Shown here piece by piece: positions 1 to 8,863 of a DNA stretch of 64,000 nucleotides. Both the position numbers and the translations under genes were made by a program. The stretch is from CALZIK01 sp945787635 (GTDB taxonomy: Bacteria > Acidobacteriota > Thermoanaerobaculia > Multivoradales > JAHEKO01). The notes beneath the pieces were generated by a model. The model had not been told where the DNA came from, did no database searches, and worked only from the letters and a program-made list of their open reading frames with translations. Position 1 is the first letter of the stretch. Each line of letters starts with the position of its first letter. Location of the stretch: NCBI GenBank assembly GCA_947259725.1, contig CAMYNM010000002.1:124001-188000 (forward strand), in the 5' to 3' direction.

Positions 1-561
1 CGCCTTGATGCGCTGGTTGGCGCGAGCATCGAGCACCGCATCCTGATCGGCGATCAGGTTCTGGACCACCTTCGGGTCCGTCTGGCCCACCTCGTTGAGG
101 CGAAGCAGCTCCTTGAGCACCACCGCGTTCTCCGACAGGGCTTCGTAGATGAGCCATTCACCTTTTTCGATCCGCTGAGCGATCTCGACCTCGCCCTCGC
201 GATCCAGAAGCGGGACCGTGCCCATCTCGCGCAAATACATGCGCACCGGGTCGTTGGTCTTCTCTTGCTCGTGAAGCCGGAAAGGCGTCGCCTCCGCCGC
301 CTCGGCCTTCTCGAAGTCGCCGGCGTGGGTCTCGGTATCGGACCGATTCTGATAGCGCTCCGGGCGATCGAGAACCTCGATGCCCAGCTCGCGAAACCGC
401 GAGTAGATCTCGTCGAGATCCTCCGCCATGCTGATAATCTCGTCCGGCAAGATCTCGTAGATCTCGTCGTACAGCAGATAGCCCTTCGAGCGCCCGAGCT
501 CGACCAGTTGCTTGACGGTTGGGTGCTTGTCTTCCGCTGTCTTCAGTTTAGGGGCAGTCAA
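1..561 (-). CDS. rpoD: RNA polymerase sigma-70 factor RpoD, N-terminal part (runs off window)
   Basis: Principal sigma factor that directs RNA polymerase to housekeeping promoters. Only the first 187 codons lie in the window and the reading frame is open at base 1. The translation begins TAPKLKTAEDKHPTVKQLVE, resembling sigma region 1.1. It continues through an acidic stretch to a region 1.2-like segment with NDPVRMYLREMG and LLDREGEVEIAQRIEKGE, which are hallmark RpoD sequences. The start is TTG at 559-561, preceded by a GGGAG Shine-Dalgarno nine bases upstream. No ATG gives the conserved N-terminus. It lies 43 bases downstream of dnaG on the same strand, the classical dnaG-rpoD order, so co-transcription is likely. 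Confidence 0.93.
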   Translation of the reverse strand, partial: MTAPKLKTAEDKHPTVKQLVELGRSKGYLLYDEIYEILPDEIISMAEDLDEIYSRFRELGIEVLDRPERYQNRSDTETHAGDFEKAEAAEATPFRLHEQEKTNDPVRMYLREMGTVPLLDREGEVEIAQRIEKGEWLIYEALSENAVVLKELLRLNEVGQTDPKVVQNLIADQDAVLDARANQRIKA

Positions 562-604
562 ATTTTGTTCTCCCGGGATCCTGCGGCCGACGACCGCGCA
601 GCCG

Positions 605-2383
605 CTAGCGCTCGGGCTGGTCGCTTCGATCGTGCAGACGGCGGCTGAGAGCCGCCTTTTCAGTCATGAGTTCTTCGAGTCGTTGTCGATCTCCGGCACG
701 CTGCGCCTTTGTGATCTGGGCTGCCAGCTCGCGTGACCGCTGCTGCCGCCAGCGCCGTTCCAACTGGCGCACCGAAGCCTTGAGCTCCTCGGAGTCGGAG
801 CCGACCGATATTTCTAACAAAAGCCGCGCCATCCGGTCAACTGCCGGACCTTGATCCGGCAACCGAGCCAAGAGCTCCCGCGCCGCGGGCGGGCTCTTCG
901 ACCCGTCCTTATGTAAAGCACGAAAAGCACGGTAAATATTCCTGCACGAGGGGTCTAGAAACGCATCTTCGGGCGGCAGGTCGGCGCTCGGCGGAACCAC
1001 CGCGTCTTTGGCCAGAAGAAGCTGCAGGGTTTTTTCTTCCAGGCTCCTCACCAGACCCTCGGAATCCCTTTGTTTCTCTTGCTTTTTCTCGCCACGGCGG
1101 CCGCGAAGACGGTCCAGAAGAAGCTCGGCCGGAATGCCCAGACGGCCGGCCGCTTGGCGGGCATAGCCGTAGCGCAGAACCGAGTCGGGCACCGCGCCCA
1201 GGAGCTCGACCACGAACCTGGCGGCTTGGGACTGCCGTCGGGGCTCGTTCTCGATCCCCTCCGGCGACACTCTCTCGATCTCCAGTACGACCGCGTCCGG
1301 AGCGTCCTCAACCAGGCGGCGGAGCACCTCGTCCCCCTGGTCCAACCGCACGGAATCGGGATCCGCCCCCTCGCCGAGTGAAACGCGCAGCACGCCCAGC
1401 CCGGTACCGAGCAAGAGAGGTATCGAGCGGCGGTAGGCCTGCTCGCCCGCGTTGTCTCCGTCGTAACCGACCACCACCTCATCCGCGAACCGCGCGAGAA
1501 GGCGGGCCTGCTCGACGGTCAAGGCCGTACCCATTGTCGCCACCGCGTTGTCCACACCGGCTGCCACTGAACCGATCACGTCGAAATAGCCTTCGACCAT
1601 GACTGCCCGGCGAGACTCGCGAATCGAGCGCTTGGCGAGATCGAGACCGTAGAGAAGCCGGCCCTTTCTAAAGCTCGCGGTTTCGCTGGTGTTGACGTAT
1701 TTGATCTTGTCGTCATCGAGCGCCCGCCCGCCGAAACCCACCAGACGGCCGGCGGTGTTGCGAATGGGGAAGATGAGTCGCTCCCGAAACCGGTCGTAGC
1801 GCTCGCCGGGCTTCTTTCTCGACTCGGCGATCAGCCCGGCGCGCTCGAGCAATCGCTCCGGATGCTTGCTGCCGAGCGCGGTGAGCAGGTTGCGCCAGCC
1901 CGGCGGCGCATAGCCGAGCCCGAAGCGATCGATCAACTCCGGCGCAATCCGGCGGCGCTCGAGGTAGGCCCGCGGAGTGGAGTGGGCGCCGAGCTGGTTT
2001 TGGTAGTACTCGAGAGCCGCCTCGAGCACCGGTTCGATGTCCTGCTCGGGCTTTTTGCCCCTGGCCCCGGCAGGCGCCTTCGGCAGGGGAATGTTGTATC
2101 TGCGCGCCAGCGATTCGATCGCGGTAGGAAAGTCGTCGCCAGAGGTCAGCATGTGGAGCCGGATGGCGTCACCGCCCTGCGAGCAGCCGAAGCAGTAGAA
2201 CAGGCCTTGATCGGGATCTACGCTGAAGGAAGGCGTTTTCTCTTTGTGCAGCGGGCAGAGCCCCTTGTACCGACGACCGGCCTTGTTCAAGCGGGTGTGG
2301 TCTGATGCGATGTCGACAATATCGATCGTGTCCCGGACCGACTGCACAAGCTCGTCGGTCAGGTGGATGTGGCCGAATGACAT
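605..2383 (-). CDS. dnaG: DNA primase DnaG
   Basis: Synthesises RNA primers at the replication fork. The 592-residue protein has a CHC2 zinc-binding domain (C43, H46, C64, C67 in CPLHKEKTPSF and YCFGC). An RNA polymerase domain follows, with TOPRIM motifs MVEGYFDV (E264) and VGYDGDNAG (D308, D310). The C-terminal roughly 150 residues are the helical helicase-interacting domain and are charged and poorly conserved, as usual. Its start lies only 32 bases from the divergent membrane-protein gene at 2416, so either the promoter is inside that gene or the two promoters are compressed into the gap. rpoD follows after 43 bases. Confidence 0.96.
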   Translation of the reverse strand: MSFGHIHLTDELVQSVRDTIDIVDIASDHTRLNKAGRRYKGLCPLHKEKTPSFSVDPDQGLFYCFGCSQGGDAIRLHMLTSGDDFPTAIESLARRYNIPLPKAPAGARGKKPEQDIEPVLEAALEYYQNQLGAHSTPRAYLERRRIAPELIDRFGLGYAPPGWRNLLTALGSKHPERLLERAGLIAESRKKPGERYDRFRERLIFPIRNTAGRLVGFGGRALDDDKIKYVNTSETASFRKGRLLYGLDLAKRSIRESRRAVMVEGYFDVIGSVAAGVDNAVATMGTALTVEQARLLARFADEVVVGYDGDNAGEQAYRRSIPLLLGTGLGVLRVSLGEGADPDSVRLDQGDEVLRRLVEDAPDAVVLEIERVSPEGIENEPRRQSQAARFVVELLGAVPDSVLRYGYARQAAGRLGIPAELLLDRLRGRRGEKKQEKQRDSEGLVRSLEEKTLQLLLAKDAVVPPSADLPPEDAFLDPSCRNIYRAFRALHKDGSKSPPAARELLARLPDQGPAVDRMARLLLEISVGSDSEELKASVRQLERRWRQQRSRELAAQITKAQRAGDRQRLEELMTEKAALSRRLHDRSDQPER

Positions 2384-2415
2384 CGCGATAAACTCGATCC
2401 CAGAACCGAAATCCT

Positions 2416-3465
2416 ATGACAACGACCGCCCAGGCCCTAGAGAACCCGCGCGGCTGGCTGCGCGACCCTGGCTTCGACGGCGCCTTGATCTTCGGCGTCG
2501 CCGCACTGGCTCTCGCCTCGGGAGCGATCGTCGTCGCCCAGCCAGATCTCTTTCTCGTGGTGCTGGTGCTGGATCTCTGGTTTCTGGGATATCACCACGT
2601 CGTTTCCACCTTCACCCGGCTGGCTTTCGACACCGACAGCTTCCGCGAGCACCGATTCCTGGTGATCTGGCTGCCGCTGCTGGTTTTGGCCGGCGCGACC
2701 GGATTGGTCCTGGTTCTGGGTGGCTGGATCCTCTCGACGACCTATCTCTACTGGCAGTGGTTCCACTACACCCGGCAGAGCTACGGCATCGAGCGAGTGT
2801 ATCGGCGCAAGTCCGGTGACGAAGTCGTCGGCAGCGAAAGGCTGACCCGCTGGGCTCTCTATCTGGTCCCCCTGTGGGGCATCCTCTACCGCTCGTACCA
2901 GGCGCCGGAGACCTTTCTCGGCGTCGAAGTACGGGTCCTCCCGGTACCGTGGGAGCTGGTCGTCGGCTCCGGCGTCGCAGCCGCCGCCGCGATGGCCTGG
3001 TGGCTCTTCGAGCTGGGCGCGCAGCTCCTGCGCGGTGGAAGGCTCCAGGGGCACAGCCTCTATCTACTGTCGCACACCGTGGTCTTCGCGGTCGGATATG
3101 TGGTGATCCGCAACTTGGACCACGGCTGGTTGGTCATCAACGTCTGGCACAACGCCCAGTACATCCTGTTCGTCTGGATGTTCAACCAGAACCGGTTTCG
3201 CCAGGGCGTCGATCCCGAACATCGCTTCCTGTCGCGGCTGAGTCAACCGTCCAACTGGCCCTACTACTTCTTGACCTGCCTGCTGATCTCGACCCTGCTC
3301 TACTTCGGCCTCGACCAGGGCCTCGATACCCTGGCGCCGTACTCGACCCTGCCGCTCTTTCTGGTCGCCTACCAGACCATCAACTTCCATCACTACATTG
3401 TCGACGGGTTGATCTGGAAGGTGCGCAAGAAGCCCCTGCGCGAGAATCTCGGACTCGAGTCCTAG
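2416..3465 (+). CDS. polytopic membrane protein with conserved-looking histidine motifs, function unknown
   Basis: I do not recognise a named family. The 349-residue protein has about eight hydrophobic segments (for example 22-41, 44-60, 82-106, 145-160, 182-200, 215-232, 281-298, 310-325). Histidines cluster at helix ends: HH at 60-61 (GYHHVVSTFTRL), H117 (WQWFHYTRQ), H245 (NVWHNAQY) and HH at 325-326 (NFHHYIVDG). This spacing recalls integral-membrane metal enzymes such as desaturases or hydroxylases, but no exact HxxHH triad is present, so the resemblance is only suggestive. The gene sits on the plus strand between dnaG and mutS2 (both minus) and is followed 36 bases later by a GT-C-like gene. 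No clear Shine-Dalgarno precedes the ATG. Confidence 0.8.
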   Translation: MTTTAQALENPRGWLRDPGFDGALIFGVAALALASGAIVVAQPDLFLVVLVLDLWFLGYHHVVSTFTRLAFDTDSFREHRFLVIWLPLLVLAGATGLVLVLGGWILSTTYLYWQWFHYTRQSYGIERVYRRKSGDEVVGSERLTRWALYLVPLWGILYRSYQAPETFLGVEVRVLPVPWELVVGSGVAAAAAMAWWLFELGAQLLRGGRLQGHSLYLLSHTVVFAVGYVVIRNLDHGWLVINVWHNAQYILFVWMFNQNRFRQGVDPEHRFLSRLSQPSNWPYYFLTCLLISTLLYFGLDQGLDTLAPYSTLPLFLVAYQTINFHHYIVDGLIWKVRKKPLRENLGLES

Positions 3466-3501
3466 GAGCTCGGCTCGTCGGCCAACGTTTCACCGGCTCA
3501 G

Positions 3502-5031
3502 ATGCCCGAGACCCGACGCAGCCGATCGATCGCGGTCGGATTCCTCGTCTTGACCGCGGCATGGACGGGCGCAATCGCCTGGCTCGTGCGCGACTACTTT
3601 GTGGACGACGCCTACATCACGTTTCGGTTTGTCGAGAATCTCTGGCTCGGCAACGGCTTCGTCTTCAATCCTCCGGAGCGCGTCGAAGGTTTGACCAACC
3701 TTGGCTGGGCGCTGCTACTTGTCCCTTTCGGGGGGTTCATCGCAGTCCCGGCGGCGGCCAAGGTGATCGGGCTGCTGGCTTTCACGCTGGGACTCTGGCT
3801 GGTGTGGCGGATCGGCCGGCGCCTGTTCGAGCTCGATCCCCTGCTTGCGCCGGTGGTCCTGCTCGCCACTGCGGCAAGCGTCGAGTACCTCTATTTCTCA
3901 CTCTCCGGTATGGAGACCGGCTTGGCAGCGCTTCTCGGGCTGGTTGCGATCGGCTATCTGCAACGCCGGCCCGACGGCCTTGCTGTGGTCGCATGGCTCG
4001 CGGCGGGGCTGTTTCTGGTCAGACCCGAGTACCTGGTCGTATTCCCCCTGTACCTGGGGCTTCGCCTGCTCGACCGGCGTAGGCGCGGCACCGGATCGGC
4101 GTTTCTCGTCTACCTGGGCCTGGTGATCGCGGCCACTCTCGCGCGCCTTGCCTACTTCGGAAGTCCCCTTCCGGTCACGGCGTCGAGCAAATCGACTCGG
4201 TTGGCGGAGATCGCCGGCCGAGCCCTCGACTCCCTGACCCAAGCCAATCCCAATCTACCGCCGCCGTTCACCGGAGTGCTCGCGGTGGCGCTGATGGCCC
4301 TGGGGGCCGCCGCCTGGCACCGGAGACAGCCGGAGCCGGCGCGCTTTGCCGCCGCCCTGGTCTCAGCCGCGCTGCTCTTCGCTACCTACGCGCCCTCCGA
4401 CTGGACTCACCTGGGCAGGTACTTCGCCCCCGCAGTACCGGTCGCGATGCTGCTACTCGCCACGGGTTGCCGTACTGCGGTGCTCCGGATTCTGCCCGCG
4501 AAAACCGAGATCCAGGCCACCGTCGCCTTCGGCCTGATCCTCGCTCTCGCCATCGGCGGCCTACAGCGAACCCTCCGAGTGCTTTCACCGGAGCAGCTCG
4601 ACCGGTTTCCCGGTTTGGTCATGACAAGCGAATCGCTAATCGAGCCCTCTCGTTGGATTGCCTCGCACGTTTCGGAATCGAGCGTGATCGCGACCCGACG
4701 CATCGGCGCACTCGGTTTCATCGCCCGCCGGCACATCTACGACTACAAGTTCGGCCTGACCGACGCGACCGTCGCCCGAATCGTAGCCCGCCACGGCCCG
4801 TTGGATGATCCCCGTCATCCCGCGCTCGAGGAAAGTTGGCTCGCGCACTCGCCCGACTTCATTCTGGAAGATGTCTCGACCCTGGCCACCTGGGCGGGTC
4901 CCAGGGGCGAGCCCTCCGAGATCCTGGTGCACGGAACCCTCTACCGGGAGCTACGCAGGTTTCCAATCGGCGAGGAGACCGAATGGAGCCTCCTCGAAGC
5001 CGTGCCCCAAGCGGACCCCGGCGACGGCTAA
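3502..5031 (+). CDS. GT-C-fold membrane glycosyltransferase-like protein
   Basis: Predicted integral-membrane glycosyltransferase that would use a polyprenyl-phosphate sugar donor at the periplasmic face. The 509-residue protein starts with a transmembrane helix (11-30) and then carries the acidic motif VDDAYITFRF (D35, D36) followed by GNGFVFNPPERVEGLTNLGW. This DD plus NP-ERVEG-TN arrangement is typical of arabinofuranosyltransferase-like and ArnT-like GT-C proteins. About ten further hydrophobic segments follow, then a soluble C-terminal domain (about 400-509). Substrate cannot be inferred. Its TAA stop interlocks with the mutS2 stop on the other strand (CTAA at 5028-5031). Confidence 0.8.
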   Translation: MPETRRSRSIAVGFLVLTAAWTGAIAWLVRDYFVDDAYITFRFVENLWLGNGFVFNPPERVEGLTNLGWALLLVPFGGFIAVPAAAKVIGLLAFTLGLWLVWRIGRRLFELDPLLAPVVLLATAASVEYLYFSLSGMETGLAALLGLVAIGYLQRRPDGLAVVAWLAAGLFLVRPEYLVVFPLYLGLRLLDRRRRGTGSAFLVYLGLVIAATLARLAYFGSPLPVTASSKSTRLAEIAGRALDSLTQANPNLPPPFTGVLAVALMALGAAAWHRRQPEPARFAAALVSAALLFATYAPSDWTHLGRYFAPAVPVAMLLLATGCRTAVLRILPAKTEIQATVAFGLILALAIGGLQRTLRVLSPEQLDRFPGLVMTSESLIEPSRWIASHVSESSVIATRRIGALGFIARRHIYDYKFGLTDATVARIVARHGPLDDPRHPALEESWLAHSPDFILEDVSTLATWAGPRGEPSEILVHGTLYRELRRFPIGEETEWSLLEAVPQADPGDG

Positions 5032-7415
5032 TCGGCCAGGCGGACGACGGTCGCGCCATCGCCTCCGTCCGACTCACCCGCCGGGCTCCAACTCGCGACC
5101 GCGGGATGCCGATCGAGCCGCTTGCGGATCGCCGAGCGAAGCCGCCCGGTTCCGTGGCCGTGGACGATCCGCACGACCTCCTCGGATCCCAGCAGAGCGC
5201 GGTCCAGGAACCTCTCCAGATCCTCCAGCGCGGGCTCGACCCGCTTTCCGATCAGCATCAGCTCGACCCCGGTGGCCGAGCTCCCCTGGGTTCGCCGGTC
5301 TACCGGAGAGACCGGCAGCCGCGACTCCGCTGGTGGCACAGTGACGACCTCGGCCCGCACCAGCTCGGCGGCACCGCAGCTGACTCGCTTGCCGTGCACC
5401 AGGACGGTTGCTTTAGAGCCGTCGAGTAGAACCAGCTTGCCCTTCCATCCGAGCGCCGCATGTTCGACGCCATCTCCCACCACTGGCGCCTCCGCCTGCT
5501 CGCCGCTCGGCGCTGCCCACGTCGGCACCTCGTCGAACAGACGCTCGACCGCCTTGCCGGCGGCGCTTCGCCGGTGACCGTTCTCCAGCTCTTTCGAAAG
5601 GCGCTCGACCTCGAGGCTTAGCTTGCGTTGCACTTGATCGCGAAACTCCCGATACTCGCGCTTCAGGCGTTTCGCGGTCAGCGCTTTCTCCCGACCGGCT
5701 TCGGTGAGCAGATCCGCGGCCTCCCGTCGGTCGCGTACCGCCTGCGAGCGGGCCTGCCGCAGCTCGTCGCGGTCCCGTTCGAGGTTGCGCTTCGCGCTCT
5801 CGACCTCCTGAAGCAACCGGCGCAGTCGCCGCTCTTCGGGTCCCAGGATCTCCTCCGCCCGCGAAAGCCACGCATCCGCAAGCCCCAGCCGGCGCCCTAG
5901 AGCCAATGCTTCGCTTCCACCGGGAGGGCCCGGCACCAACCGGTAGGTCGGACGTCCGCTCTCGGAGTCGAACTCCATTGCCGCGCAGGAAGCGTTGTCG
6001 AGCTCGAGAGCCGCCGCTGCAATCGCCGTCAAATGAGTCGTGATCACTGTCCACGGGCGCTTTTCCGAGAGCGCTTCGAGTAGTGCGATGCCGAGTGCCG
6101 AGCCCTCGGTGGGATCGGTCCCGGACCCGAGCTCATCGATCAGCAGCAGGCTGTCGGCTCGAGCCGCCTCCCAGGCTTCCTGCAACCGGAGCAGACGGCC
6201 ACTGAAGGTCGACCGCTCCTCCAGCAGGTCCTGCTCGTCGCCAATCACCGCCACGACCTGCGAAACGAACGGCAGGCGCGAGTGCAGACCAACCGGAAGC
6301 GGGAAGCCGCTGTGGGCGGCAAGGGTCAACAGTCCGACCGTCTTGAGGGCGACCGTCTTGCCGCCGGCGTTAGGTCCGGTCACGACCTGAATCCGTTCAC
6401 TCTCGCCGAGGCCCAGAGCCAGTGGCACGACTGCATCCCGATGACCGGCATGACCCAACGCCCGCTCTCGATACTCGGCCAGCTGGGGATCGAGCAAGGG
6501 ATGTCGAGCATCGACCAGCTGGAGAGGGTCGCCGGCGCGGGGCTCCGCGAAATGGCCGTCCATTCGCTTCTTCAGCCGAACCAATGCCTGCCGCGCATCC
6601 AGGTCGGCGAGAAGCTCCCAATACACCCGAATGCCCGGCCGGTGATCGCGCACCCGATCCAGAAGATCGCTCAGGATCCGCTGCCGCTCCGCTTCCTCGT
6701 CCCGCTGGCTTTCCGTCAGCTGGTTGTTCTCCTCGACAAAGTCGAGGGGTTCGAAGTAGAAGCTCTTGCCGGTGGACGAGCGCCCTTGCACCACACCCGG
6801 CAACCGGCCCTTCGAACCCGCCCGCAGCATGAGCACCAGTCGTCCGTCCTGCACCGAGATGGTCTCTTCGGCGAGATTCGCGCGCTGTTCGGTGACGAAG
6901 CCGCCGAGCCGGGAGTAGAGATCGCGGCGCGCCTTCCGACTCTTCCTGGTGAGGCTCTCGAGCCGCCGGCTCGCGCTATCTCGCACCCTCCCCCGCTCGT
7001 CGATGGTGCGGTCGATCTCATCGGCGAGCGGCCCGAGGTCCGGAACTTCACTCCAAGCCGCTTGCAGCGACTCGGAGTCTGAGTCCGCTCGGATCCGCTC
7101 CAATGCTCCGCGGCACTCATTCAAGACAACGGAAAGCAGCAGCAGGTCGCGGCCGTCTAACTCGCCATGATCTTTGGCTATTCTTCCGGCCAGCGGCCCG
7201 ATCTCGTCTTCGAAGCTACCCACCAATGGAGCCGCTTCCAACAAGCGCTCGACGTTGGCGGTCAGCTCCAGCGAACGACGAAGCTCGGCTGGATTTCCGA
7301 AGGGCAGGGCCGTGAGCAGCACTCGCCGGCCCAGATCACTGGCCGCGAATTCGGCGGCGACCGCGCGCAAGGAGTCAAACTCCAGAGCTTCCAGACTGGC
7401 CTCAGAGACGCGCAT
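5028..7415 (-). CDS. mutS2: endonuclease MutS2 (MutS-like ATPase with Smr domain)
   Basis: MutS2 proteins are MutS-family ATPases without the mismatch-recognition domains. Known members suppress homologous recombination by cutting branched DNA, or act on collided ribosomes. The 795-residue protein shows the core and clamp region (1-300), Walker A GPNAGGKT at 347-354, Walker B LLLIDELGSGTDP at 423-435, a coiled-coil arm (about 530-620) and a C-terminal Smr domain (about 716-795) with HGHGTG. The start at ATG 7415 (MRVSEASLEAL) is preferred to an in-frame TTG at 7436 because GAGG lies nine bases upstream and the N-terminus then matches the family. It lies downstream of rpsU, separated by an intrinsic terminator. 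Confidence 0.95.
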   Translation of the reverse strand: MRVSEASLEALEFDSLRAVAAEFAASDLGRRVLLTALPFGNPAELRRSLELTANVERLLEAAPLVGSFEDEIGPLAGRIAKDHGELDGRDLLLLSVVLNECRGALERIRADSDSESLQAAWSEVPDLGPLADEIDRTIDERGRVRDSASRRLESLTRKSRKARRDLYSRLGGFVTEQRANLAEETISVQDGRLVLMLRAGSKGRLPGVVQGRSSTGKSFYFEPLDFVEENNQLTESQRDEEAERQRILSDLLDRVRDHRPGIRVYWELLADLDARQALVRLKKRMDGHFAEPRAGDPLQLVDARHPLLDPQLAEYRERALGHAGHRDAVVPLALGLGESERIQVVTGPNAGGKTVALKTVGLLTLAAHSGFPLPVGLHSRLPFVSQVVAVIGDEQDLLEERSTFSGRLLRLQEAWEAARADSLLLIDELGSGTDPTEGSALGIALLEALSEKRPWTVITTHLTAIAAAALELDNASCAAMEFDSESGRPTYRLVPGPPGGSEALALGRRLGLADAWLSRAEEILGPEERRLRRLLQEVESAKRNLERDRDELRQARSQAVRDRREAADLLTEAGREKALTAKRLKREYREFRDQVQRKLSLEVERLSKELENGHRRSAAGKAVERLFDEVPTWAAPSGEQAEAPVVGDGVEHAALGWKGKLVLLDGSKATVLVHGKRVSCGAAELVRAEVVTVPPAESRLPVSPVDRRTQGSSATGVELMLIGKRVEPALEDLERFLDRALLGSEEVVRIVHGHGTGRLRSAIRKRLDRHPAVASWSPAGESDGGDGATVVRLAD

Positions 7416-7433
7416 GCGGTGGGTCCTCGGTGC

Positions 7434-7468
7434 CAAACAGAAAGAGGCGGGGTGTTCAACCCCGCCTC
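7434..7468 (-). terminator. Rho-independent terminator after rpsU
   Basis: A perfect 10-bp stem (7444-7453 with 7459-7468, GAGGCGGGGT paired to ACCCCGCCTC) with a 5-base loop is followed on the minus strand by TTTCTGTTTG. It lies between rpsU and mutS2, so mutS2 would be transcribed by read-through or from its own promoter. Confidence 0.8.
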
Positions 7469-7495
7469 CGCTTCGATTCCGATCGAACGACGTTT

Positions 7496-7705
7496 CTAGC
7501 GCAAGCCCAGGCGGCGTTCCTCGGCCATCCTACGCAGCTCCTTCTTGCGAGCCTGCATGGCCTTGCGCTTGCGCTTGACGGAGGGCTTCTCGAAATACTG
7601 ACGCTTTTTCAGCTCCGTCAGGATCCCCGACTTTTCGCATTTGCGCTTGAACCGCCGGAGGGCGTTTTCGAAGCTCTCTTCATCTCGTACTTGTACTGCT
7701 GGCAA
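7496..7705 (-). CDS. rpsU: 30S ribosomal protein S21
   Basis: Small-subunit ribosomal protein that helps mRNA recognition. The 69-residue basic protein contains the S21 signature (ESFENALRRFKRKCEKSGIL, then KKRQYFEKPS) and a Lys/Arg-rich tail. Length matches the family. Translation starts at TTG 7705, five bases after the Shine-Dalgarno GGGAGGTGAT. In many bacteria rpsU, dnaG and rpoD form the macromolecular synthesis operon. Here the three share a strand but mutS2 and two opposite-strand genes intervene. Confidence 0.96.
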   Translation of the reverse strand: MPAVQVRDEESFENALRRFKRKCEKSGILTELKKRQYFEKPSVKRKRKAMQARKKELRRMAEERRLGLR

Positions 7706-7710
7706 TCGAT

Positions 7711-7720
7711 ATCACCTCCC
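7711..7720 (-). promoter_or_regulatory. strong Shine-Dalgarno of rpsU (decides TTG start)
   Basis: On the minus strand these bases read GGGAGGTGAT, an almost complete complement of the 16S rRNA 3' end. It sits five bases before the TTG at 7705-7703. No alternative ATG is available, so this element fixes the start of rpsU. Confidence 0.85.
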
Positions 7721-7752
7721 GTTGGTCCGCTCCTTCAAAGAGGTGGGGACCG

Positions 7753-7769
7753 CCCGGCCTCGGGCCGGG
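7753..7769 (-). other. GC-rich hairpin between the lipoprotein gene and rpsU
   Basis: A 7-bp perfect stem (CCCGGCC paired with GGCCGGG, 3-base loop) lies 36 bases past the stop of the lipoprotein gene and about 48 bases before the rpsU start. It has no T-tract. It could be a weak terminator or part of the rpsU leader. The sequence alone does not decide. Confidence 0.35.
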
Positions 7770-7805
7770 GAGGGAAGTGTCTCCGAAACCTCGGCTTTCG
7801 TCAAG

Positions 7806-8630
7806 CTACTCGACGTCGCCGCCGGCGCCCTCGACGGCCTCATACTTGAGCTGGTAGGCCTCGTATTCGCCGGTCTTGCTGTTTTCCCGGAACCAGACGG
7901 CCGCCGCAGCGCCGCCTTCGGCTGTGGCGTAGAACCAGGCCACGACCTTGCGATCGGGGTACTCACGGATGTTTCTCAGGTTGACCTGACCCAGGACGTC
8001 GCGGACCTGCTCCTGCGTCATTCCCTTCTCGGCGCCCGCGAAGCGCTCTTCCGACATGTAGCGATTCTCTTCGGCGTTCGCGAGCGCCGCCTGCACAGCG
8101 GGGTTGTCAGGATCGAGAGAATTGGCCATGGTCAGGATGTCGATCGCTCGACGGTAGTCGCCGCCCTTGCTGATGTACTCGGCCGCCAACTCGGTGTCTT
8201 CGCTGCTTTTCATGCGAATCGCCGCCTGCTGGCGCTCGGTAAGGGGCTCACCTTCGATGATCTGATTTCTCGGGTCATTGAGAAATGAAGCCAGGTTGCC
8301 GCTGAACTCATCGGCAAGCTCGGTGATCTTGCTGTCGAGCTCGGCGGCTTTGGCCGACAGCTCCTCTGCGGAGGGCATCGGCTCCCCTTCGGTCGCCTCT
8401 CCCTCGGTCGCCTCGGATTCAGACCCTGCGGACGCCGAGGCCCTCATCTTGGCCCTGACTTCGGTTAGCTCGGCGCGCAGGCCGGAGAGCGTTTCCTGGT
8501 TCTCGGTAAGCCAGGTCCACGCGGCCTCGACCTCCGGATCGACCGTGGGCCCGCCTGGGCCACACGCCGAAACCAGCGACACCAGGGCGAGCACGGCTAC
8601 AGCAACGACAAAGGTACGATCGAGACGCAT
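7806..8630 (-). CDS. predicted lipoprotein of unknown function
   Basis: The 274-residue product starts with a lipoprotein signal peptide (MRLDRTFVVAVAVLALVSLVSAC, lipobox LVSAC at about residues 19-23). It should therefore be lipidated on the cell membrane or outer membrane. A charged helical region follows (about 30-110, with repeated EATEGE), then a segment resembling a tetratricopeptide unit (GGDYRRAIDILTMANSLDPD) and a C-terminal part (GMTQEQVRDVLGQV, then VVAWFYATAEG) that loosely recalls SmpA/BamE-like beta folds. The start at ATG 8630 is chosen over an upstream in-frame start because GGAGGG lies five bases before it and the signal peptide then begins correctly. Confidence 0.75.
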   Translation of the reverse strand: MRLDRTFVVAVAVLALVSLVSACGPGGPTVDPEVEAAWTWLTENQETLSGLRAELTEVRAKMRASASAGSESEATEGEATEGEPMPSAEELSAKAAELDSKITELADEFSGNLASFLNDPRNQIIEGEPLTERQQAAIRMKSSEDTELAAEYISKGGDYRRAIDILTMANSLDPDNPAVQAALANAEENRYMSEERFAGAEKGMTQEQVRDVLGQVNLRNIREYPDRKVVAWFYATAEGGAAAAVWFRENSKTGEYEAYQLKYEAVEGAGGDVE

Positions 8631-8789
8631 TTGATCCCTCCGTTTTCTCAGGGCGTGGAACGCTTCCTTTAGAAGACGACGAAGGTACCACACGCATCTC
8701 GCGGGCGACAAGACGGCGCGATCGGACGCCGGTGGACGCCTTTTTGTAACCGCGCATAAATAAACGACTTTTGCGCGTCGCCCGTTCCC

Positions 8790-8818
8790 TTGACAGCTTC
8801 TTGACCCTCAAGAATAAT
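8790..8818 (+). promoter_or_regulatory. sigma-70 promoter for the GAF-like gene at 8864
   Basis: TTGACA (8790-8795) is separated by exactly 17 bases from AATAAT (8813-8818), matching 11 of 12 consensus positions. Transcription would start near 8825, giving a leader of about 40 bases before the Shine-Dalgarno GGGAGA and the ATG at 8864. It is the best promoter match I found in the window. Confidence 0.8.
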
Positions 8819-8863
8819 CGATCGGTTCGCACGACCTTGACTCCTCTTATCCGGGAGAGACCC

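Noticed and set aside
7753..7769. Hairpin as a strong terminator before rpsU
   Set aside because: It lacks a T-tract on the minus strand, so only a weak structural call is justified.
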